Of a stretch of 38,905 bases of DNA, positions 31,617 to 38,905 are shown in pieces. The notes under the pieces are model-generated. The model saw nothing but the letters and a program-made list of their open reading frames with translations. It had not been told where the DNA came from and ran no database searches. Every line of letters starts with the position of its first letter. The first letter of the stretch is position 1. The stretch comes from Mesotaenium endlicherianum (taxonomy: Eukaryota > Streptophyta > Zygnematophyceae > Zygnematales > Mesotaeniaceae): positions 1,571 to 40,475 of the forward strand of contig WELA01008199.1 of the NCBI GenBank assembly GCA_009602735.1. The letters are read 5' to 3'. The translations under genes were made by a program, and so were the position numbers.

Positions 31617-33179
31617 TCAGCCTCTAGCTGATGGGCTGTGTACGCTGCCTAAGGCTAGTTCAGTGCAGTGTTCGCAGAACCAGTCGTCAGCGGGCACGCG
31701 GGCCAGCGGCGGGTCGAGGCAGCCGATGTGGAAGCCGAGGTTGCAGCTGTCGCAGAGCAGCATCTTGGCCTCCTGGCCAGTGCTGTGACAGATCTGGCAC
31801 GCCCAGTCCTTGGGCGGCCGCGCGTCGCGGGGACGGACCTGCAAGTCAAGGTTAGGAAGGTGGCACGGCCCACAGTTCTTCGTGTGGTCCTTGTGAAGAC
31901 GGCCATCTGCGCCTTCCAGCTCCAGGACTCCTGACGCCAAGGCACGCTTGACGCGCAGGATGACCGGCGAGCTGCTGGTGTCGAGGGTGTTCTTCGTCTG
32001 GCGTCGCAGGTACACGAAGTCACCTGCGGAAAACTGCAACACCCGCGGATGATAGGCTCCTCCACGAGTCATGGCGTACCTCAGTGTGTCGCGATGCTGT
32101 GCGATGCTGAGGTTATCCATGGCCATGGGCATCAGGCGCCGAAAGAGCTGAGCACGCTGCCCGATAAGAGCACTCCATGTGTCGGGACTGTCCAAGTCCA
32201 AGACGTTCTCGGCCACACATCTGGCTGCTGCTGGCAGGATGGGCTGTCGGCCGTAGAGAAGGAAGTAGGGAGATTGCGAGGCCAGGGAGGCCTGCTTACT
32301 GAACCTGTACCCCATCGCCAGCCAAGGGAGGGCGTTGTCCCAGTAGGTACGATCGTGGGCAAGGCAGTACTTCCGCAACCCTAGCTTGACGGTCTGCACC
32401 ATGCGCTCGGCGAGGCCGTCACCCTGAGGATGATCGCGGGAGGTGGTGCGGTGGTCGATCATAGAGCGCTCCAGCAGCTTCTGAAAGCTGCCCTGGAACT
32501 CCTTGCCCTGGTCGGTCAGCACCTCAGCGCAGCCGCCAAAACGGCTTAGGACCTGATTGAGGAAGGCCTGAGCGATCCCCTCACTGGCCTTGCTGGGCAA
32601 GGGCACGAGCTCGATCCACTTGGACATGTGCTCAATCATCACCAAGACGTAGAGGTTGCCCTGGCGGGACTTGGGCAGCTCTCCAGCCAAGTCAAGCGAC
32701 CACCTGTAGAACAGCTCCTGAATAGGAAGGGGGCGGAGGGCAACGGTGCGCGCTGTGAAGCTCGAGCGCACACGGTCGCAGAGAGTGCAGCTGCTGACGA
32801 CAGCGGCGACGACCTTAGTCATGCCGTGCCACCAGTACTCGGCCTGAAGAAGACTGAGGGTGCGCTTGACACCGAAGTGCCCGAGGGACTCGTGCACTCG
32901 GCGCACCAGCTGACTGCGTATGGCAGGCTCGGGGACCACCAGGATGGAGCCGTCCGCCATCACGCGCCTCACGCGCCCCTCCATGAAAATGACGTCGCGA
33001 CTGCGTCTGAGGATGCCGTCGCGCTCGCGTGCGCTGACATCGGGTGCCAAATCCTTGGCCGTGACAAACTGCAGTACTGGGGCGTCATCCCACACGTCCT
33101 CGGGACCGCGCTGCCAGCTGTCCTGGTCCTCTGCCACTGCCAGGGCCAAAGCCGAGTGGTGACGGTGACCATGTCCAGG
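31617..33179 (-). CDS. Integrase with C-terminal PHD finger
   Basis: Open frame of about 520 codons after a frameshift near 33150-33156 from RNase H; no ATG is required because it is part of a polyprotein. The zinc-binding domain has HESLGHFG and CTLC. The catalytic core has Asp in YRWSLDLAGELP, Asp in EVLTDQGKEF and Glu in DHPQGDGLAERMVQ. A C-terminal SH3-like region follows (FVYLRRQTKN, GVLELEGADGRLHKDH). The last 50 residues form a complete C4HC3 PHD finger: ACQIC, MLLCDSC, FHIGC, DDWFCEHC, DNA about 31640-31805. Chromoviruses have a chromodomain in this place. PHD fingers usually read histone H3 tails (methylated or unmodified K4), so a targeting role is inferred. All catalytic and zinc ligands are present. 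Confidence 0.93.
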   Translation of the reverse strand, partial: PGHGHRHHSALALAVAEDQDSWQRGPEDVWDDAPVLQFVTAKDLAPDVSARERDGILRRSRDVIFMEGRVRRVMADGSILVVPEPAIRSQLVRRVHESLGHFGVKRTLSLLQAEYWWHGMTKVVAAVVSSCTLCDRVRSSFTARTVALRPLPIQELFYRWSLDLAGELPKSRQGNLYVLVMIEHMSKWIELVPLPSKASEGIAQAFLNQVLSRFGGCAEVLTDQGKEFQGSFQKLLERSMIDHRTTSRDHPQGDGLAERMVQTVKLGLRKYCLAHDRTYWDNALPWLAMGYRFSKQASLASQSPYFLLYGRQPILPAAARCVAENVLDLDSPDTWSALIGQRAQLFRRLMPMAMDNLSIAQHRDTLRYAMTRGGAYHPRVLQFSAGDFVYLRRQTKNTLDTSSSPVILRVKRALASGVLELEGADGRLHKDHTKNCGPCHLPNLDLQVRPRDARPPKDWACQICHSTGQEAKMLLCDSCNLGFHIGCLDPPLARVPADDWFCEHCTELALGSVHSPSARG

Positions 33180-33299
33180 CTAGTGAGCCCTGCGGGTCGT
33201 ACATCGCCATCCACGGTAAAGGCCAGGAAGGCCGCCGCATGCCAGGCTACCGGCTCATCCTCATCGTGGCGAGCCACAGTGAGATCCCTCGAGGAGGGC

Positions 33300-34950
33300 A
33301 GCGGGTTACGGCTGAGATCGTCAGCGTCCAGGTTGGTCGAAACTAGACGGTGGTGCACGTCGAAGGTGTACTCCTGCAAGATAAGCGCCCACCGTGCGTA
33401 CTTGTCGGTCAAGCGCTCCGACGTCATGAGCCACTTAAGTGGCTGATGGTCGGTGACCAGGCGGAAGTGCGTGCCGTAGAGATAGTGCCTGAAGTGCACG
33501 ATCGCCCAGACTGCTGCCAGGCACTCCCCCTCGTAGGAGCCATAGTTGCCTTCCGCGCGGTTGTTGCTGCGGCTGGCGTAGGCCACCACATGCTCGAAGC
33601 CGTCATGCTCCTGCACCAGCACAGCGCCCAGCCCTGCCTGCGACTAGTCGGTGTGGAGGATGAAGGGTTTTGCGTAGTCAGGACGCCGAAGCACAGGAGC
33701 GCTCACCAGCAGCTCCTTGAGCTTATCGAATGCCGCCTGCTGCTCTGGTCCCCATACGTAGGCAACGCCCTTGCGGAGCAAGTCGTTGAGCGGCTTGGCT
33801 AGCTCGCTGAACCCTGGCACGAAGCGGCGGTAGTAGTTGGCGATGCCGAGGAAGGCCCGTAGCTGCGAGAGATCTGTAGGAGGTGGGATGCCTGTGATGG
33901 CCGAGATCTTCGCCAGCTGGGGTGCCAAGCCGCTGGAGGAGAGCAGGTGGCCAAGGTACTCCACCTCGCGGGTCCCAAAGGTGCACTTGCCTGGATGGCA
34001 CTTGAGCCCAGCGGCCTCCAAGCGGTCCAGGACGGTAGTGATGTGCACCACGTGCTCCTCAAACGTCTGACTGAAGACGAGCACGTCATCGATGTAGCAT
34101 CGGGCAAAGGACAGCCCAACCAGCTCCTTATCCATCACCCTCTGAAAGGTAGTTGGCGCGTTCTTCAACCCAAACGGCATCACCACCCACTCGTAGAGTC
34201 GCTGTGCTTCCACAGAACGCCGTCTTATGCTGGTCCTCCTCGGCGATGGGAATCTGGTTGAAGCCCTGACGCAGATCCAGCACTGAGAACCAAGTGCACG
34301 TGCCAATGTCGTCAAAGATCTCGTCAGGCGTCGGCATAGGATATCTGTCCTGCTCGGTGACCTCGTTCAGCCTACGATAGTCACCGCACATCCTCTTCTC
34401 GGACCAGTTGCCCGAGGCATCCTTCTTGGCTGGCATGACCGTGGGTGCGGCATAGCGAGAGGAGGACTCCCGAATGAGCCGGCTGTCCTCCAGCTTGCCT
34501 GTTTGCGCGCTGATCAGGCCATCCTCGAAGTGGCTGTAGCGATAACGCTTCAGGAAAATGGGCTCGTGCGACGTGAGAGTAATCCGCATGAGGTCCCCCC
34601 GATAGCGCCCGAGATCGTGCATGCTGCTAGCAAAGCTGGTGCTGCGCCTCCCGTCCAGCAGTGCCGTCAACTGTGCAGCCTGCGCCGTGGTGAGTGTCCC
34701 CCCTAGCTTCCATGTCGGTGGAGCTGGTGGCGTCGCCTGGCATGCAGCTAGAGTCTCTTCTCTTGCCGCTGGGGTAGACCGTGGTGTTGCAGATGTCACC
34801 TGCCCTGCAGCGGTTGGCGCTCGGCCTGCCGCAGGTACCTGCACTGTGGCAGCTGCGGCCAGCTGCCTGGCACCGTCTGCCTGTGAGCGAGGAAAAAGAA
34901 AAGGTGACTGGGACTCCCTGGGTCGCTGTGAGGACTCCTCTCTCCGCCGG
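33300..34950 (-). pseudogene. Reverse transcriptase and RNase H of the methyltransferase retroelement, broken
   Basis: RT begins around LGRYRGDLMRITLTSHEPIF and includes MCGDYRRLNEVTEQDRYP and FSVLDLRQGFNQIPI. A one-base insertion at about 34211-34216 shifts the frame, which resumes at LYEWVVMPFGLKNAPTTFQR. The catalytic YIDD is at about 34085-34096. Next come the connection domain (FLGIANYYRRFVPGFSELAKPL) and RNase H. RNase H starts LHTD followed by TAG (33644-33646, where Trp is usual), then SQAGLGAVL, YEGECLAAVWAI, LVTDHQPLKW and LDADDLSRNP, so its acidic residues are present. The frame then shifts again before integrase. Apart from these lesions, the motifs are well preserved. Confidence 0.9.
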
Positions 34951-37872
34951 CCCCCCCCCCAGCGAACCAGAGTCCTCCCCGTGCGACGGTGGGGAGGGGG
35001 GGCGGGTGCGCGCTGGCGGGGCAGGCCCTGCGCGTTGAGGATACCACGTCGTGCCGGGCGGGGACTGATGGTCATCGTCGGTGGAGTCATCGTCCATATC
35101 ATCGGCAGGCCGAGGTAGCTCGGGATGCCGTGCTGCGGCGTAGAGAGGCGCCAAGGCTTGCGTCTGCAACAGAATCCACGTGAGGACGTTGGCGTCGATG
35201 GCCTGCCCCAAGAGGCGAATGCGGTTCACCTCAGTGAGACCGTCCACCTGCGTGAGATGCGGCGGAATGCCCATGGCACGCTCCATTTTTGCAGGGCGTG
35301 GCCTGTCAAACATGCCAGTCTCCAGGTCGATGACCATTCCGCGCTGATCTCCGACAAAGGCGTCGTTGTCGTAGCGGCTGACAAAAGTCGGCAGCGCGCG
35401 AGTGACGCCATGCAAGACCTCACACTGTGCCATGGAGGGATGTGGCAGCGCCGTCACGCGTTGGGCCAGACGAGGGGCATCGAGGATGGAGTCGACGGTG
35501 CGTGTGTGACGTGGATGAGAGGCGGCCAACGCCTCGAGAGTACTTGGCATCGCCAGGTTCGTGAAGTAGGCGCGGACGCGGTGCGCGAAGGAACCAATCT
35601 GGGCAGCGTCAATGACGGCCTCGCGACCGACGTAGCTGCTGCAAAGAGCGAAGTCGGCGCTAACATCGGGACGGGGATCGTGGCGCGCGGCCACGTTCTC
35701 CAGGACCCATGCGAGTGTGTGTGGCGGCTGGCGATCCTCAACAATGTTGAGGACGCGGAGCAAGTGCCAGAAGAGGGCCGTGCGGGGGTCGCTGAGCGCC
35801 CTGCCACGCCCGGCTCTGGAGAAGCCCTGGCACTCCCAACCGGCGACGACGAGATCAACGGGACCAAGCCGGGTGACATGCTCAACGGTGATGTCGCGGA
35901 TGTCCATGGGCCAGTCTGTCTGAGCGCGGCGGAATGCGTGCGCGGGAAGGAGGTCAGGGAACCGCTCGTGGCCCAACGCCATCTGTCGACGGGCCACCTG
36001 CTGGGCCTCTGGATCGGGATCGACGTAGACGTAGCGGCGCACCGGGATGCCGGCCTGTAAGGTCGCGAGTAACCCGGTGGCGATGCCGGCAAAGAGCTCG
36101 ACGAGGACGATGCCGCCAGGTCGCTCGTCCAGAGCGTCTGCGCAGATAGGAGTCGGAAGTGGGCGACACCCCACGGCAGGGGTGCCGGGCTGAGCGGGCG
36201 GCGGGAAGGTACGCTCGGCGCTGTGCTGATGTGGCGCCATGCGGAGGGCGGCCACAGCACGGTCTGCGTAGTCACGCGTAAGGTTGGGGATGCGGTCAGT
36301 GAGCGGCTGCGGACGCTCCCCCCGTGCGTGGTCCTGGTAGGTGCGCCACCGCAGGCGCGCATCCTGCAGGGCTGTGGGAGAGACAGCGCGGGCCTGACGT
36401 CGGGCCGAGGTCACGCACAGGTGCTGCCACCTGTCGCGCTGGGCGCGGTCAGTCTGGTGCGAGGCCGCGTGGGCCAGCTGGTCGAGAACGGGACGCTGAG
36501 TCAAGTAGGGGTGCGGGTCGAAGTAGGCCCGCTGGCGTGCGCGCATGTCTGCAGAAGGGACTGTGCAAACGGAGCGCTCGGAGCTGTCGACCTCCTGCGG
36601 GGATCGAACCAGCCGGCGAGGGGCCAGCTGGACTCGCGGCCGGGGCTGCCCTCGTGGGACGGGCGCGTCCCGGGGCTGCCGGAGACTAGACATGAGCCGT
36701 GTGCGTGCGGCGGCCGTAAAGGGGTGACGACTGGGCGGCCTGCTGTTGGTGCGGGCCACCTTGGGAGGAGGTGACCCGGAGGGACCGTCGCCAGCGATGT
36801 GGCTGCGGGGGACGCTGACGCGCGGAGCTGTAGGGGCCAGCATCACGAAATGCGCCTCGGAAGAATACTGAGCGTCGTCGTCAGCTGAGAGGGACCGGAA
36901 GGGCGGAGTGCGGCGTCGGTCTCGAGGGTCGTCGTATGGCGGCGTGTCCCTGTGGGTCCGCGTGTCGTCGTAAGGAGGTGTGCGGGCCCTGTCGTCGTAG
37001 GGTGGCGTGACGGAGCGGGCGCGCGTTTCGCGGAGGGGAGTCACCTCTCGCGCCTCGCAAAGGGGTGTGAGCGATCGGGAGCGGCTCGTCTCGCGGAGAG
37101 GAGTGGTCTCTCGAGCGGATCCAATGGTCGGCCAAGTGCGATGTGCGTAGGTCAGATGGGCGCAGATAGACGGGGTCGTGCGGCGTGGCTCGCGGACGCT
37201 GAGCCTGGGCGCTGGCTGCTGTATGGAGTGTGTGCCAGCGCTAGAGGAGGCCGCGGCAGCCTGGCTCGTCGCAAACAAATGCGCGATGCGGCGACACTCG
37301 TGGCTCGTCGAGCAGTCGTGTGACACTGGTCGGCTGGGTCCAGCGGCGTCGGTGCGAGCCCTGCTGGGCCAGTCGTGAGTCATGGGCTGGCTGGGTGCGC
37401 TGAAGCCGGGCGGACCAGTAGGTGTGCGCCGCCTGCGTGTTGTAGGCGCAGCTGGCGGGGGCTCCTCGGGTGGCGCCGCGCTAAGGGCCTCGACGGAAGC
37501 CTCTGGCAGCCGTTCCCACTGCGTCTCCTCCTCATTTGTGTGGGACTGGTCGTCGGATCTGCCAGGACAAGTTGCCTGCCGCATGGCCTCGTCTTCGGAT
37601 GCCGTGGGGCGAGGCCAGGTCTCGCCGGTCTGATGCGAGGTGTCGTGCGGGGGCGGCTGAGAGTCCATACTGTACTGAATGGCCACGCCAACAGGCACGT
37701 CGTGGCGAACGCGGACGTCGGTCCTCGCGGACGGTTCGCCTCGAGTGGCCGAGACCCCCCCCTGATGAGTCGTAGGCGCTGCGACTGCACCGCGGGCAAG
37801 GGCGGCGGCAGCGATGGCTGTGCTGGCCGTGGCGAGGGCCTCAATGGCATCATCCGCCATCTGCCGCATCAT
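34627..37872 (-). CDS. Cytosine-5 DNA methyltransferase domain in a retrotransposon polyprotein
   Basis: ATG at 37872 gives a 1081-codon frame; the frame is open upstream to 38004. Residues 1-585 are low-complexity, rich in Pro, Arg, Ser and Thr, with TPLRET and TPPYDD repeats. Residues about 585-905 are a C5-methyltransferase: motif I VELFAGIATG (Phe594), motif II-like VYVDPD, motif IV VVAGWECQGFSRAG with catalytic Cys681, motif VI WVLENVA (Glu725), motif VIII HRVRAYFTN. A target-recognition region follows, then motifs IX/X (MGIPPHL...NRIRLLGQAIDANVL). It should transfer methyl groups from S-adenosylmethionine to DNA cytosines. Motif IV has Glu-Cys where Pro-Cys is almost universal. The last 110 or so residues, after the G10 run at 34951-34960, are an out-of-frame tail; the next frame leads into RT. 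DNMT3/DRM affinity or another origin cannot be settled by eye. Confidence 0.93.
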   Translation of the reverse strand: MMRQMADDAIEALATASTAIAAAALARGAVAAPTTHQGGVSATRGEPSARTDVRVRHDVPVGVAIQYSMDSQPPPHDTSHQTGETWPRPTASEDEAMRQATCPGRSDDQSHTNEEETQWERLPEASVEALSAAPPEEPPPAAPTTRRRRTPTGPPGFSAPSQPMTHDWPSRARTDAAGPSRPVSHDCSTSHECRRIAHLFATSQAAAASSSAGTHSIQQPAPRLSVREPRRTTPSICAHLTYAHRTWPTIGSARETTPLRETSRSRSLTPLCEAREVTPLRETRARSVTPPYDDRARTPPYDDTRTHRDTPPYDDPRDRRRTPPFRSLSADDDAQYSSEAHFVMLAPTAPRVSVPRSHIAGDGPSGSPPPKVARTNSRPPSRHPFTAAARTRLMSSLRQPRDAPVPRGQPRPRVQLAPRRLVRSPQEVDSSERSVCTVPSADMRARQRAYFDPHPYLTQRPVLDQLAHAASHQTDRAQRDRWQHLCVTSARRQARAVSPTALQDARLRWRTYQDHARGERPQPLTDRIPNLTRDYADRAVAALRMAPHQHSAERTFPPPAQPGTPAVGCRPLPTPICADALDERPGGIVLVELFAGIATGLLATLQAGIPVRRYVYVDPDPEAQQVARRQMALGHERFPDLLPAHAFRRAQTDWPMDIRDITVEHVTRLGPVDLVVAGWECQGFSRAGRGRALSDPRTALFWHLLRVLNIVEDRQPPHTLAWVLENVAARHDPRPDVSADFALCSSYVGREAVIDAAQIGSFAHRVRAYFTNLAMPSTLEALAASHPRHTRTVDSILDAPRLAQRVTALPHPSMAQCEVLHGVTRALPTFVSRYDNDAFVGDQRGMVIDLETGMFDRPRPAKMERAMGIPPHLTQVDGLTEVNRIRLLGQAIDANVLTWILLQTQALAPLYAAARHPELPRPADDMDDDSTDDDHQSPPGTTWYPQRAGPAPPARTRPPSPPSHGEDSGSLGGGPAERGVLTATQGVPVTFSFSSLTGRRCQAAGRSCHSAGTCGRPSANRCRAGDICNTTVYPSGKRRDSSCMPGDATSSTDMEARGDTHHGAGCTVDGTAGREAQHQLC

Positions 37873-37963
37873 CGCGGTGTGGGCAGTGCAGATGCGGATC
37901 TGCTCCCTGGCCTGGGCTGCCAGGACATCCGCCTGCTGCTGCGGCGTGAGGTGGAGCTCGGCA

Positions 37964-38905
37964 CTAGGTAGGTCCGGCTCCTCGTCCTGTGACTCGGTCC
38001 ACCCCTACAGAGATCTTCTCGTCCTCGGGCCCGTTTTTATCGGTCTTGACCACTGGCCGGCCATCGTCCAACCCCATGAAGCCATAAAGAGCGGACACTG
38101 CTGGGCGGCGATCGACAATGTCAAGGGGCAAGGATGCGGTGCGCGTCCCCCCTGTCCTCCATTCGGGACGGTAGAAGACGCGCTCTGCCCAGTTGTCGAC
38201 CGCGGCGCCAATGGGAAAGAGCACGTCCTGCCCTAGGAGCACATCGAAGGACTCGGACGGAGTGACGAGTGCGTGCCAATGGATGGTCGTCTCGTCTGCC
38301 GTGCCTGGGCGCAGAGTGCACAGTAGCGCCAACCTCGTGCGGCCGGCGACGGTCTCGGACGTACCGGCGGCGGTGTTAATGCGCGTCGGCGAGTCCTCCA
38401 AGTCAGCAGAAGAGAGTCCCAGCTGACGGAAGTAGCGGAGGCTGATGAGGACCGGCTGCGCTCCTGTGTTGAACATGATGCGCTACGGTGCCTGGGTGTT
38501 GACGAGCACGATCCCCTGCGAATTATCCAAAAACGCGGCGTTAGGAGTGCTGATCATTCTGCGCTCATGCGCAGGGCGCGCGGGCGTGGATTGCACCGCG
38601 GTGGCGGCATCGGCCGTCGGTCTCCTGGCGGCGGTGCGCAGCGTGGCTCTGCGTGACTGGAGCATTAGCTGAGCGGCCTGCCTCGTTGCCTCCATGGAGA
38701 CGCCGAGCTCTGCGAAGGAGATCGTCGGCATGCGGTGCAGCGCCAGAGAGATGACCTCCGCGCTGAGCTGTACCGTCGTCATAGGTGAAGCGAGCGCATG
38801 AGGCGTCTGCTCCGCTGAGGTCGTGGAGGGATCTAGGATGCGGAAGGAACGGGGCAGCCGCGGTGTCTCCTCCGTCCGGCGTCCTTGGTCTGGCCCGACG
38901 CGCTT
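37964..38905 (-). pseudogene. Retropepsin-like protease region of the retroelement, broken; continues past the window
   Basis: The frame is open from the window edge (38905) through MTTVQLSAEVISLALHRM to a TAG at 38485-38483. It then goes on as RIMFNTGAQPVLIS, AGRTRLALL, SFDVLLGQDVLFPIG and a tail ending in TAG at 37964. FNTGA aligns with the retropepsin active-site FDTGA, so the catalytic Asp is Asn (codon at 38470-38468). FDVLLGQDVL corresponds to the conserved ILG-D-L segment. A one-base frameshift in the run at 38002-38005 probably separates it from the methyltransferase frame: after that point frame 0 reads WTESQDEEPDLPSAELHLTPQ. Inactive in this copy. Confidence 0.8.

Larger units (their letters stand above)
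31604..38905 (-). mobile_element. Ty3/gypsy retrotransposon with DNA methyltransferase and PHD finger (partial, runs off right edge)
   Basis: Minus-strand order: protease (38905-37964), disordered region plus cytosine-5 methyltransferase (38004-34961), reverse transcriptase and RNase H (34950-33300), integrase with C-terminal PHD finger (33179-31617), purine tract, LTR-like repeat. Gag and the 5' LTR must lie beyond 38905. Domain order RT-RNase H-integrase and the YIDD box place it in Ty3/gypsy. GC content is higher than in the intergenic DNA to its left. This copy has two stop codons, four frameshifts and an altered protease active site, so it is probably not autonomous. Two of the frameshifts sit in G runs and could be assembly errors. 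Confidence 0.9.

Noticed and set aside
32628..33446. 272-codon plus-strand frame
   Set aside because: Antisense of integrase and RNase H; no domain.
34627..34950. Last 110 or so residues of the 1081-codon frame as part of the methyltransferase protein
   Set aside because: After the G10 run the alternative frame leads smoothly into RT, so this tail is probably out-of-frame read-through.
35125..36060. 311-codon plus-strand frame
   Set aside because: Antisense shadow of the methyltransferase domain; the minus strand has all the catalytic motifs.
35454..36362. 302-codon minus-strand frame in another phase
   Set aside because: Overlaps the methyltransferase in a shifted frame and shows only Arg/Ser/Pro-rich translation of GC-rich DNA.

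Overview
The window is nuclear DNA of a streptophyte, either a charophyte alga or an early-diverging land plant. The evidence is two spliced plant genes with GT-AG introns, one for a clock pseudo-response regulator and one for a thylakoid-lumen protein with chloroplast and lumen targeting signals. They sit among several families of LTR and tyrosine-recombinase retrotransposons. A large, retroelement-rich charophyte genome such as Chara or a relative would fit, but the sequence alone does not fix the species.

Layout. 1-2348: upstream DNA with purine-rich and CA-rich simple repeats and a possible clock-type promoter. 2349-8035 (+): an eight-exon PRR gene, about 1022 codons, with receiver domain, LxLxLK-like motif and CCT domain. 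9013-10931 (+): broken DIRS-like element (gag, RNase H tail, start of a tyrosine recombinase). 10932-21122: nested retrotransposons. A minus-strand chromovirus-like Ty3/gypsy relic (gag 21122 to about 19240, RNase H-integrase-chromodomain 19215-12902) is interrupted by a 4.6-kb copia-type non-autonomous element (13581-18213, 5-bp target duplication) and by a solo LTR in gag (19720-20439). A related LTR at 10932-12147 carries another solo LTR (11220-11718). 21123-25875: mostly non-coding DNA with dispersed repeats. 25876-27663 (-): three-exon TLP18.3-like gene. 27664-30329: no recognised gene. 30330-31603: LTR-like repeat. 31604-38905 (-): a Ty3/gypsy element that runs off the right edge.

The most unusual object is this last element. 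Its polyprotein order is protease, a long disordered Pro/Arg-rich region, a complete cytosine-5 DNA methyltransferase domain, reverse transcriptase, RNase H, integrase, and a C-terminal PHD finger where chromoviruses carry a chromodomain. It therefore combines a possible DNA-methylation writer with a possible histone-tail reader. The methyltransferase ORF is open, while the flanking pol frames carry two stop codons, four frameshifts and a protease active-site Asp-to-Asn change. This copy is probably immobile, but the methyltransferase could still be intact.

The two cellular genes are unrelated in function (clock transcription; photosystem II maintenance) and are separated by about 18 kb of transposon debris.
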